From: Corylus avellana
Lineage: Eukaryota > Streptophyta > Magnoliopsida > Fagales > Betulaceae
Reading direction: 5' to 3'
NCBI RefSeq assembly: GCF_901000735.1
Contig: NC_081541.1
Location: 1,488,001 to 1,552,000 of the forward strand
Length of the DNA: 64,000 bases
Under the pieces are notes generated by a model. The model saw only the letters and a list, made by a program, of their open reading frames with translations. It did not search any database and was not told where the DNA came from. Made by a program: the position numbers and the translations under genes. Positions 47,047-58,843 of this stretch are shown here, in pieces; position 1 is the first letter of the stretch; the number at the start of each line of letters is the position of its first letter.

Positions 47047-48149
47047 AGTCAAATCACATTCTTAAAAGCCATTCCTAACCATTTTTGATCAAAATCTAAT
47101 AATGATTAATTACAAGTCTAATTGTGATTTTAATAGCCACATCATTCTTGGAGGGACTCAAGAGAGACACAAGAGGGACTTATAGCATTAATCTTTTTTT
47201 TCCCCTATCCTTTTCATTTTTTTTTTCTTAACTTTTTTATTTATTTATTTTTGTTTCTATATGGTATATTTTTAATTTTAAATGATGTGGTGAAGTTATA
47301 ATAATAAGTGTTGATTCAATGATATGTATATGTGTTATAACTTTATTAGATATGGCATGGTCATTCGCCTATGTGTCACTCTTCATCACTAAAAAACCTA
47401 ACGTTAAGGAGTACGGAGAAAAGAACTTGATAACGAAGCATTATAGTTTAAAAGAGTGATGGATTTGATAAGTTTCAAACCTGAATGATGAATTTGGTAA
47501 AAGGTTAAACTCCTGGATTCTCTACAGTATTTTTCTCTTTTAAAAAAAAAAAAGAAAATAATTTTATGTTCAAAAAAATATATTTGCTTAGTAAAAAGCT
47601 TCCCTTTACATTGGTTTTACTCTATTTCATGTGTGCCCCGTAATTATGTCCATGTGTGCTGCCTTGGTTTCATGATGCTGCTTATGGCCTTAAGGCCCTT
47701 AACATCTGTACATTTTTTATTTTTTAAAATGATGATCATCATTCCTCTTATGCCCTGGTCAACAAAAGTACTGTTACACATATGGATTTATTTGAAATTA
47801 AGTAAAAATTCTATATATAGACATAATTTATAATTTTCTTGAGCTGTTGCGAGGAGAAAACTTCTTAGATGTTTCTAGGTGGGTAATATTCATGATCTAC
47901 CGGTCTAATGCTGACTTGTATGCAGTATTCCTCTTAAGAAGTATAAAATATTGTTTTGGACCAAGAAAAAAAGGAAAAAAACAAAAAAAAAACAAAAAGT
48001 GGGGAAGAAAAGCTATTCATGAGCGGTGAAGTAGTACGGATTGTCAAGATTAATGGATTTCAGTCTAGAAGGAATGTGTGCACATTTAACTAGGAGTCGG
48101 ACGTATCAATTTCTTTGATTATTTTATAAGTATGATTATCATGTAAGCT
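47047..48149. other. Intergenic, no gene seen
   Basis: AT-rich with A and T homopolymers. The short open frames here have no family signature. Confidence 0.4.
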
Positions 48150-49239
48150 TAACGATATTATTTATATATATATTTGAACATGCATGGAAGTTAAGGCACG
48201 ACAAATGGGATCTAGACAAAGCTACAATGATATATTCCATTTACTTGTAAATCATTGTCATGATAGGAAGAGGAGCAGATATTTATTCTTAAAATAAGGT
48301 GAACGTTGGGTTTACTTTTTATCTTGTCATTTATTTATTTTACTTTTTACTTAACCCCCCATGAGATATGTTGCAATGTCGAGATTTTAGTCAAATAACA
48401 AATTAATTGCACAAGAAGTTATATATGGTTCTTAAACGACGTTTGATTTTGCTAGGAAGCTGCCTAGCTAGTTCCATTTTATTCTGTACTACCATTCGGA
48501 TTCGGTGGCCGACTTGACTTTGGAATCAATATTGAATTTTCATTGGTTGCAAAGAAGACTTGAGGGATCTGCGTGTCAAAAAAGCAAAAAGAAAGACTTG
48601 AAGGATGCCGGTCCGACAAAAAAAACAAAGAAAGGAAGACACCACGTACGTACAGATGGCCGTAAAAAAAATTAACGAATAAATATTTATAACCGCGACA
48701 GTTGCTGATTTTGTTTATTAGTTGCAGCTGCAGAGTCTTCAATCCTACAACAAATCCAATTTGTGCCCATCTCCGATATTGCTCTCCTCGAGTTTATCAG
48801 GTTCATTTCACTGTTTATATAATCTCTAAGATGACACAAATTTATAACTATTTTTCCTTATTACATTTCCTAAACAACGGGGCAATTTTTTTTAATTGGG
48901 TCCCTTTTACATACCCATGAAATATGTATCTGATGCCAATCATTAATGTTTTCTTGGTCTGAGTATTTGCATTGAGTATGATATATATATATATAGCTCA
49001 TATGGTGCAGAGTCTTACGTTTCTTCCCTGAAAGAAATCATATGGTGCACAACCCGAGAGATTGCACTTAAATTTTGTTTTTTCTGAGGTTGCACTTAGA
49101 TTAATTTATATATATATATGGAAAGTGGTGTTTATCTAATCTGTTTTCTAGTTTTTAAGGAATATTCTAAACTCATACTTTTGTCGTTGTAATTGTAGCT
49201 CGTGGTCGTGGGTGAGGACGTTAATTATAGGCTTGAGTT
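48150..49239 (+). promoter_or_regulatory. Leader and promoter region of CNGC B
   Basis: It contains the block shared by all CNGC copies in the window, TTGTTTATTAGTTGCAGCTG at 48712-48731, with an E-box-like CAGCTG and a GCAGCTGC palindrome. Pyrimidine-rich TATCAGGTTC, possibly a 5'-UTR splice donor, follows near 48796. The same block is conserved at 37196, 30165, 45845, 2077 and, more weakly, 200 and 39010. Confidence 0.45.
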
Positions 49240-52200
49240 ATGAGTTCCCGTGGGCATCGGCATGCGCAAGACAACTGGATGAGGTTAGCATCTTCTTCTT
49301 CTTCTTCTTTTATATGTTCTAACTTATATATCTATATGGTCTTTACAGAAAGAAAAAAAAAAAAAAATTAATTGCTTATAGATATGATTATTATCATTGT
49401 AAATATGAGAATAACCAGCATCCTTCATTATGATTATTTTGTTTTAATAACTTATTTTGGTGCTTAAGGCTTTAATAAGGTAGCCCAATTTTGAACCAAT
49501 CTCTTAAACGCTATTGAAAATAAGTCATTCTTTCTTTCTTCTCGCGAAGAGTACTTGCGTAATTCCCCAGTTCCCCTTCCCTTGATCGGCTAATGTACGT
49601 GTTCGACAAGTCGTTGTCCCATGATTACGATCTTATCCATTTTATCTTAAATAGAAATGATTTATTTTATGATCAATTTAAATTTGTGTAATATGATCCG
49701 TTGTTAGTTAGTCATTTATTTTTGTTTTTTTTATTAGTGATGATTTAAGGGTTGATCGTGACTACCACATCATCAAGTTGTATTGCAATTATATAATAGT
49801 CTATTAAATAATATTACTTACTAAATTTTACAGCAAGTTGTTATATAGTGAATACATTGTTATATTAACCAAAATTTTGAAATAACGCTTCATGGGAATC
49901 ACGCCTCATGAAGCGGATTAGTTTGCATCATCTCTCCTCTTTTTGTGTGGATATGTTTAAAAAAAAAAAAAAATGAGGCTTTTTAAGGGTCGATGTGTTT
50001 TTATGTTTTGTTCAGTGCATGCATGCCTGGATGGGCTAACCCAACTACAAAGCAGAAAACGAGACCAAGAAATCTTATTAATTATAAGCCTTCAGGTAGA
50101 ACGTAAAAATAGATGAGGACCATGAGGTTGTGTTTGTGTCAATGTAAAATATTTTTTATTGAAATATACGATTTTTTTTAAAAAAAAAATTTTATTAATC
50201 GATTTAGATATTAAAAATGATTATAAATTTTTTCTAACGTTTGATTCATATAGAAAATAATTATTTTACATTGAAAATTAATTGAAGGTGATGGTGGTTG
50301 GGTGTCTCAGTTGTTATAGATTTTGATTGCACTACACATTGAAATATGAAAAATATTTTACATAAAAATAAAATAAAAAACACACACACACTTGCAGCAT
50401 GGCTTTAATTAAGCCAGGCAAATTCTAAGCATGCAATTAACTAGATTGAAGGTATCATTATGGTTCCTCAGTTGAAGGGATCAAAAGTAAAAAGATAAAT
50501 ATCATTAACCTGATTCTTTGCTTGTTATGTTGTGTACGTACGTTCAGGGATCAGGATATGGAGGGGGGGCAAGTCTCCGAAATTGATGGAGATGATTCAG
50601 GACAAAAGAGAAGAAGAATCAAAACAATTCTTGACCCAGAGGGGCAGCTGCTACGACGGTGGAACATGATGATTGCAATGTCGTGTGTAATTGCAGTATC
50701 AGTGGACCCTTTGTTCTTTTACGTTCTTTTCATCAACGAACATAAGAAGTGCTTGTTGTTGGATAAAAGATTGAAGATCGTAGCCATTACTTTGCGATCT
50801 GTCACGGATTTCATTTATGTTTTGAACATAATTTTGCAATTTATTTGTCCTTACATCGACAAGGAATGTCGTAAGCTTGGACAAATTAAGGTGGTTACAG
50901 ATCCTCAACAAATAGCAAAGCACTACTTCTTCTCATGGTACTTTGTAATTGACATTCTCGCTACTCTTCCCCTCCCACAGGTAAGGGCCGGGACCACACT
51001 TTTCTTTTATATGCTTCTGAATTGTTTTGTTAATGTTATTTCAAGTTTAATTAACCGCAACGAGGATTATTATTCAAATCATTTTAATTGATTATGTTTT
51101 GTCCAGGTTTTATTTCCAATTATTTTTTCAGAAATCAGAGATTCAAATTATTTTGACAAAAGGAAGTCGCTGAACGCTGTTGTTTTCTGCCAATACACAC
51201 CAAGAGTTGTTCGAATCTACATATCATGGATGAATCACAGCAGGATTGCCAGCAAACTTGCTAGAACAGTATGGGTTAAAGCTGCATTCAACTTCTTTCT
51301 CTATATATTTTCCAGTCATGTAAGTAGTATTGATTATTAATATCAATATCATATTCATTTTACGTCAACATAATAATAATAATTATTATTTGTATTTTTG
51401 TATTTGCACGACTGATCTTTCTTTCTTTTGTATTTTTTATAGGATATCCGCAAAATTTACTGATGTTTATGTGACTTCTGGCCCTTTAGGTACTAGGCGC
51501 CTATTGGTACTTTCTTTCAGTGCAACGAGAGATGGCTTGCTGGCACACGGCCTGTAAAAACCATAGTAAATGTACTTCAATTTCTTTTAATTGTAATCAC
51601 CCTTTAAACGATCTCGCTTTTTTAGATGATAAGTGCTCCGTAGAAACACCAAACACAAAGGGCGCCTTTGATTATGGAATTTTTCTTGGAGCCCTTCAAT
51701 CTGGTAATTTGCAGTCCACAGATTTTCCACAAAAGCTCGCCTATTGTTTTTGGTGGGGCTTACGGAATTTGAGGTTTGGACATGTTACACTCTTTGTCAT
51801 TCAACATTAGTTTTTTTTTTTAATGATCAGAATGCTTATTATCGGTAAATATATCATACTATTGTACGTCCTTGCGCATGCATTTGTTGAACCATGCAAA
51901 GAGTGTACGTTTTTTTTTTCTTTTTCTTTTTCTTTTTTTCATTGGTTTAATTAATTAAACTATAAATAAATCATTCTATTGTACAATTTAGACACAAGAA
52001 ATACAAGCTTTTTTTTTTTTTTTTTTTTGGATGAATGAAAAAAAAAGAAAAATAGAAGCTTCTTCTGATCCATAATTCTTTAGACTTGTAATCTTGCTGG
52101 TTTTTGTTTCCTTACCTTGAGCCCTAGCTAGCCTGCATACAGCTCTAGTCTTTACTTATACTTTCAACGTAAATTCTTATAGATTTATTTTTATACTTTG

Positions 52201-53968
52201 AGCATATTATATTATTCTGATATTGCCATCTTATAAACTATACTTTTTCCAATTTTTGCAGTTCTTTTGGTCAAAACCTTCAAACAAGTTCATATTTCTG
52301 GGAAAACTTCTTCGCAATTTTTGTCTCAATCTTTGCCTTGCTGCTGTTTTTGTATTTCATTGGAAATGTCCAGGTAGGCGCTCAACATCTTTTTTAAGCT
52401 TAAGGGCGCTTGATTATATAATTATGTACATCATTAGAGACGGTTTATAGATTAATTACATATAGAAGGCCAAAAGGGAATTTTGAACTATGAAGCTAAA
52501 TTACATATTTAGGTGTTAGAACATTGATTAAATGATTAAATTCGTTTTTTTCTTTTTTTCTTTTTATCGACATAAGATTTAAGGATAAATTCTATTTATC
52601 AATATAATTTGATGAATTGAACTTGTCATGTAACAGACATATAGACAGTTGGCAACTGAAAGGTCAGAAGAAATTATACAAAATATGAAAGTTAAAGAGT
52701 GAGAAATAGATTTATGGATAGATAGGAACAAGCTCCCTGGTTGTATGAAAAAGGAGATCATGCCTAATGTTCAACGCATGCTGGAACAAAAGAAAGAAGT
52801 TGATGTACAAAATCTGCTCTCTCATCTTCCTAGTGAACTTGCAAGGAAGATTAAGCGCTATATCTGTTTACCTATGCTTAAAAAAGTGAGTCCCCTTTTC
52901 TTCTTCCCCGCCCCCCACACCTTTCTTTCTTCTTCCTTTTTGATAAGTGGAGTTTCTTTTTTCTTCCTTTTTGATAAGTTGAGTGGATTGTGAAAGAGTT
53001 GCAATTAAGGATGTTAGTGGTTTGTTTGGGTGTACATTTGAGGAGTTTAAAAGTGCGTTTGATACTCAAAAAATCCGTTTGAAGAAAAAAGTACATGTTT
53101 GGTAAAAAAAAATTGAAAGCGCTTTTAAAAGTCCACAAAGCAAAAAAAAAAAAAAGGCTAAAACGCACTTTTGGCAAAAGCTTCATTTTTAAGGTTTTGC
53201 CAAAAAACGTTTTTTAACTTAAAAACTCTATTTTTCGAACGCAATTCCAAACATGCTCTAGATCTTCCATAATTGCTCGTTACTAGATGTTACTAGGTTT
53301 TATTAGTGATTCTACTTGAGAAGCTCCAATTGTAACATTAAATAATCATTTTGGAATAATAACGTACATAGACATAGTTAGCACTTTCCTAATTAAATTG
53401 TGACAAATGGTACAAAGTAACCTAAGAAGCTTCCTTCACGTAATTATTTCCTAATTGAAATGACCCTTTCTCATTTATCCTTTTTTGTTTGCGCTAGGTG
53501 CCACAACTTGTAGGAAAAAGTGACCAACATTTGCGATTGATCTGCGACTATCTGAAGCCAGTGCACTACAAGCAGCACAGCTACATTGTGAGGGAGGGAG
53601 AACCACTTGATGCGATGCTCTTCATAACGCAAGGCATCATATGGAACTTCACCACCATTAATGGTGTGAGAAGCAATAAGTGCATCGAGAAAGGTAATTT
53701 CTATGGAGAAGAACTTCTTGATTGGGGATTGGATTCCCCCGCCTTACCCAACCTATCCGACCTCCCAATCTCTCTCAAAACTGCGAAAACACATACAAAA
53801 GTTGAAGCCTTTGCTCTAATGGCCAACGACTTGAGGACTATAGTTTCCAGGCGTACTGAAGCAGTTTCTGCTGTACAAGCAGCTTTCCGGCGCTTTAATG
53901 AAAAGCCTCTCCAGTTTGTTGAGGGGATGAAGAACATTGAAATTTCGTCTGTGTTAGAGTACAGATAG
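49240..53968 (+). pseudogene. CNGC B: near-complete cyclic nucleotide-gated channel, one stop
   Basis: Seven exons (49240-49283, 50548-50980, 51107-51319, 51490-51773, 52262-52373, 52637-52885, 53498-53968) join with GT-AG sites into 601 codons. Order: short N-terminus, S1 to S6, pore with SSFGQNLQTS (GQN filter near residues 328-330), C-linker, cyclic nucleotide-binding fold (YIVREGEPLDAMLFITQGII), plant hinge FYGEELLDWGL...TKVEAFAL, and a degenerate IQ-like VQAAFRRF. The protein is a plasma-membrane cation channel of plant CNGC type, shorter than the usual 700 residues at its C-terminus. Exon 6 has one in-frame TGA at 52700-52702 (codon 384) where copy beta has CAA. The product would end after S6, without the nucleotide-binding domain. 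All else is open, so this is a very recent pseudogene, an allele, or a base-call error. Confidence 0.88.
53019..53260. mobile_element. MITE in intron 6 of CNGC B
   Basis: It starts TTTGTTTGGGTGTACATTTG and ends near TCGAACGCAATTCCAAACAT, with internal GAAAGCGCTTTTAAAAG and CTTTTGGCAAAAG. It is a relative of the element at 23077, in the same class of intron of another CNGC copy. Confidence 0.5.
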
Positions 53969-54550
53969 CAAGTCATCTAAGGATTAGGCCTGAACCACAT
54001 GTCTCGGGCAATTTATTTCACTCCTATTTCAGATACTGTCGATATAGCTACCAACCAGGAAGATATTTGATGATGGAAGAGATATTCAAACTCGCATTGA
54101 TAAAGGATTAGTCCCAGCTATTAGCTCGATAACAACTCTTTCTTTTACTGATTTGTATATATATGCTGTGTATTATTATTATCTTTATTCATATTTATTC
54201 TTTGGTTCTAGTTGTATTCGGTTTAGCTGCACAAATACTTGAAGTTATCTTTGTATAGTTTTACTGCCTAAATATAAATGAAATAGAGCACAACAGGAGT
54301 ATTCATATATTCTGGCCAAATCAATTCCACATGCAACACTTTCTTTCATGGTATGAGAGCCATAAAGATTCGCACCCAAAATTTCTTTTTCTTTCCTGCA
54401 TTTTATTCTCAAATCGTTGAATTTAGTACCATTGGTGCTGCTTCTTCTCTTCTTTTTTCTACTCCAAACATTTCACTTTTTTTTTTTTTTGATGAATGAG
54501 TGAATTTATAAAAGCACACCTGTGAACAAACACCCCAGCAAAAACAGAAC
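53969..54550. other. 3' flank of CNGC B
   Basis: Contains AATATAAATGAAATAGAG as a possible poly(A) region near 54275 and a poly(T) run at about 54478-54490. No further gene. Confidence 0.4.
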
Positions 54551-54830
54551 ACCACTCAACTCACAAATAGCACAACTCAATCTGATGCCAATTATCCGGT
54601 GTGGGTGTGTCAATTTCTCCCCATACTCGGGAAAAATGGGCAGTTGGGTATTGTTGATGGGTCGGATCCCTGTCCACCCAAATTCATTTCAGAATCTGAT
54701 GAGAAGGATTCTGTCTCCTTGAATCCTGAATTTGTGATTTGGGAGAAAAAGGATCAATATATCCTTACTTGGTTCAATGCAACGTTGTCTGGAAAGGTTG
54801 TCAGTGCAGTGTATATATGGCGTCAATACC
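54551..54830 (+). mobile_element. Copia-type gag fragment
   Basis: One frame reads SDANYPVWVCQFLPILGKNG, then LGIVDGSDPCPPKF, NPEFVIWEKKDQYILTWFNA and TLSGKVVSAVY. This follows the N-terminal gag pattern of plant Copia elements (N-Y-x-x-W, DG, P-x-x-F, W-x-x-x-D, and so on). Integrase, reverse transcriptase and protease are absent, and the frame decays after 54830. It lies about 0.6 kb after CNGC B. Confidence 0.75.
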
Positions 54831-55528
54831 TCAAGGCAGGTATCATGTTCTTGGAGGAGGAAATATCATGGAGAGAGGGAGAGGAGAGTTGAGAGAGTGA
54901 GATAAGATAATGGAAGGAGATCAGATATCTCTAGACTAGAATTAATGGTGGGGGAGAATGGGAGATAAAAATCAATAATAAAGAATAGAGAGAGATACTT
55001 AAATACTTTAGGGCTTAGGCTTTATGCATTGGAATTTGGGGGGAGTGTCTCTTTGACTCTTTATGCATTGGACCACGAGGCGGGCTAAGAACCAACCGTA
55101 GTGGACCCTTTATTAAACGGGCCTCAAGCCTAACCTCTATGCGGAGGGGGCCGGATATTTGGGTTGCTAAGTCCAATGAGATATCCATATCTCAACAATA
55201 CTCAATGTTGGGTTTAGTTTTAACCTTTTCATTTATATATATATTGCAACGTCGAGGTTTTATCTATGAGCATATTCTTGCCTGGTCAGACGGCCCAATG
55301 GGGCACCAGTGCGCAAATAATGTCAGCGGTAAGCCTCATCAACAGATATTTTTGTGGCTAATTTATGTTCGTCATGCATTTTCAAGAGTTAAAGATTTAT
55401 TTTTGGAGGATGACGTTTCTTGTCACGTAATAAGCACGTAAGCTCATAGGACTATAGGAGTTTTATAAGATAAATGATAGGTGTTAATAATTTGTTCATA
55501 TATATATATATATATATAAATTTAATAG

Positions 55529-55614
55529 ATTCAGTTAGTTATATTGAAGATGTATTTTTGTCTTTTAATTTTTGTGAGAAAACAAAAATACTCATCCAAT
55601 ATAACTAACTGAAT
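55529..55614. mobile_element. Short foldback MITE, copy 2
   Basis: Arms ATTCAGTTAGTTATATT and AATATAACTAACTGAAT are perfect inverted repeats around TATTTTTGT...ACAAAAATA. The sister copy is at 26561-26645. Confidence 0.7.
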
Positions 55615-56311
55615 ATTATCTTTGAATTGGATAACATTATGTTCCTTAGATTTATGGGTACGTCCACATAAGTCGATAAATCTAATGATTGATTTGCATG
55701 TAAGATAATATGGAGGAAATATGAGCAAAATATTGACACAAATCATTTTTCAATATTTTTTGTGTTACAACATATAGTTATTTTTAGTTATTCACTATAA
55801 GTAATTTTAAGAACCATCTTTTTATTATTCTAAAGTTTATGTGGCTTCTAGAATTACCATTAAATCAAAATTTATTAGTAATCCATATCAAATTCTATGA
55901 TAATTTTTTTAAAAAAAAAAATCATATCAACCTGAAGAGGATTAAAAGATAATTCATAACATTATTCTCATTTACTATATAGCACAAAACATCAATAGAT
56001 ATTAATTTTCTTTCCTCTTTTTCTTTAAGAAAACAATAGAAAAAACTCTAAATAAAATAAATAAAAACTCTATTAATAGAGAATATATATATAAAATATA
56101 AAATCTTTAGAGTCTATATAGAAAAAACAGTAAATATTTTAGCTACTCTTTCTGAGATGCTCATGGGTGAAAATGTCATTGTATTGCAGCCCTTTTGATA
56201 AAGTGGACCCTTGGCAGCTTATGGTCCTAGCCATTTTGCACACTGGCGCCCCTGTTGGTCCGTCCGACCAGGGCAAGAATATGCTCATGATAAAACCGAC
56301 ATTGGTAAAAG

Positions 56312-56350
<39 letters not shown>

Positions 56351-56370
56351 CATATATAAACTAAGTGAAA

Positions 56371-56730
56371 AAAAAAAAACAAAATTAGTCTATGTGGTTT
56401 ATTTGATTTATAATTAACTTTTTATAGTATTAAAATAAATTTAGAGATTTTTGAGGTATGTCAAATAAACAATTTAGTCCCTAGAGTCAATTTCTTCCAC
56501 TAATTTAACAAATTTCGTTAGTTTGAAACTTACTTAAATAGGACACGTGTCACAATTTTACTGACTCTAGCATTTCACGTTATCGAAATCTGTTAAATTT
56601 GTACACAGACTTTGGTTGGAGGGATTAAATTTTTTTTAGGCATACCTCAGAGATCTTTAAGTTTATTTTGATACTACATAGAGCTAATTACAAATCAAAT
56701 AAACAATGGGGACTGATTTTACATTTTTCC
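56371..56730. mobile_element. Intact copy of the MITE split at 41585-44055
   Basis: Terminal inverted repeats of about 75 bp (AACAAAATTAGTC...TATAATTAACTTT against GCTAATTACAAATC...GGGGACTGATTTTAC) surround a core with TAGGACACGTGTCAC. It shows what the other copy looked like before the Pack-MULE inserted. Confidence 0.7.
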
Positions 56731-58192
56731 TAAAACTAAACCCAACATTTGAGTATTCTAGATGTGGATATCTCATTGGACTTAAGAATCTAAATATCTC
56801 CAAATCGCATGGAAACAGGTGGGCCAAGGCCCTGCTACAATGTGAGTACTCTGTAATTGGCCAAATCTCGGCATTGAGCTAAAGGCCATCAGGACATGTG
56901 TCCCGTGTCCATGTTGTCATGTGCAATCTGGTCATCACCGTCATTTGCATTACTGCAGACATCAATGCGAATTCATTCCCCCCCCCCCTAATTCTAAAGA
57001 TATTATCGATATTCAAATCATATAAATACCTTAAAGCTCTATATCTAATACACGCTTCAGAATGACGCCGCTACAAACGTAGACGGAGTGGAGATCCCAA
57101 TGCCACATACCCCCCCACTTACCTCTCCTCAAAAAAATATATTTTGCTATAAAAAAAAAAAAAAGAATTATACTGGTCCCCCAAAATAAATTGATAGGTC
57201 TTGGTCCCCCCAACTCTCCTCCACCGGTTGATCCTGGGGTTTTCTTCTTACTTCTTAGGTTAATCCTAGGGTTTTCTTTTGGTTAATTTTTCTATTGTTT
57301 GGCTTTAAAATTTGGTTAAGAATCTTAAAAGTTGATTTTTTTTTTTTTTTCTTCATATATAGATTGGCTGTCGGCTTGGAAACTTGGAAATTCTTGTTGC
57401 TACTTGGAAATTTTTGTGTTTTTTGTTGTTGTTATTTTCTTTATGTATATTTTGGATCTTTTCTCTTTGAGGATTTATGGTTCTTGATTTGGTATGGCCG
57501 TATGAGAATTTTTTATGGGTTTTATTTTGATGGGTTTTTTATAACTCATGCCATTGAGAAATCTCTAGTTTCTCTTTGAGTTTTTGTTCCACCCATTGAA
57601 TTTCAAGTTTGAAATCATAATGATTTAGGGAATTTTTTATTAGGTCCGAATTTGGGAGAATTTTAGTAAGAAGCTAAATTCCTAAAATTAACTAGGGGCT
57701 TTTGTGTGTAGTGGATTTCTATGCATGATTTAAGATCCGGGCTGTTAGATTAATGGGTTTAAAGTTTTAATTTCACTATTGTTTTTATAGTATGGACATA
57801 AACCCTAATTTGTATAGTATGAATTAAATTAGGGCTTTTGGTATGTGAACACTAGGATTGCTAATTGAATGTGTTAATTACATTTAAAGCGTTAATTAAC
57901 CCTAGACTTTCATGAGTTCAATGAAAATTGATGCCCATGAGGTTTAGGTACTAATATGTCATATTATAATCATATTGATTATTGTATATGAATATGAGTA
58001 TTATAAATTTGGGGTAAGTTGCAAGATCAATGGAATAGGAAGAGAACAATAATTGTAGGGTTAAAGTGTAATGTTTAACTTAGAGTCTATGTGATGATTA
58101 TGTTGTTCATGTGAGTTCGTTCATTGTTAACCTATACATATTTTTTCTTTATTTTCTAAAGACTCAAAATGATCATGTAAATTTGTTTGTAG
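56731..58192. other. Intergenic, possible upstream part of a hAT-like ORF
   Basis: It has TAGGGTTTTCTT repeats near 57232-57285, typical of plant leaders, and T-rich DNA. A weak open stretch at 57295-57579 has no family signature. No secure gene. Confidence 0.35.
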
Positions 58193-58345
58193 ATGATGAG
58201 AAAATCAAATACAATACTTGACTATTTCAAAAGAAAAAATGCACAAAGTTTATTAGAATTTGATCATGGATTGTGTGTCACTTATGAGAATATCATATTA
58301 ATCAACAAGGTGCAAAATAACTCAACACATGTCGCACTTTTTGAG
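58193..58345 (+). pseudogene. Possible hAT/MYM-type transposase first coding exon
   Basis: An open segment bounded by AG and a GTTAGT donor reads MMRKSNTILDYFKRKNAQSL, followed by a 31-residue tail. TILDYFKRK-type starts are characteristic of plant hAT-like proteins annotated as zinc finger MYM-type 1. No TTF zinc finger, catalytic domain or dimerisation domain follows within the window. The short match leaves this uncertain. Confidence 0.35.
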
Positions 58346-58558
58346 GTTAGTACTCTAAGCTCAATTCCTAATCTAAGTGGTCATGTAATTTAGATATTAT
58401 GGTTATTAAATATTGAGAATATTGTTTGTTAGAATTTAAACATTTAATTGGAGAGTATGGCACAATTTTAAGCTCAATTCCTCATTGTACTTAAGTACCA
58501 GTGATTAGAAAAAGAAGAAAAAAAAAATAGAAAAAAGTACTAGTTCATTACATGCTGC

Positions 58559-58589
<31 letters not shown>

Positions 58590-58843
58590 CTTTGATTCCC
58601 TCCCATAAAACTTCCTTGCTCCGTCCCTGATTGTACATGCATGGCTGAAGTGATAGAACATATGGAGGACAAAAAAGCATGTAAGAAGCCCATGCTATTA
58701 AAAAAAAAAAAAAAAAAAAAAAGTATTTCTCATATGCTAAGGACACTTGATAATTTATTAGATTGGTTTTATGAATTAGTTACTAACTGGTTTGTAACTA
58801 ATTTATGTCCGATAAAAACTATTATAGGGCAACAAAGAGTAAC

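Noticed and set aside
52697..52707. Use of GTGAG at the TGA of CNGC B exon 6 as an alternative donor
   Set aside because: Splicing from there to the exon 7 acceptor changes the reading phase, so it would not rescue the channel.
57295..57579. Phe/Leu-rich frame of 94 codons
   Set aside because: T-rich composition only; no splice or family evidence.
58540..58746. Phe-rich frames at 58505-58746
   Set aside because: They are translations of poly(A) runs.
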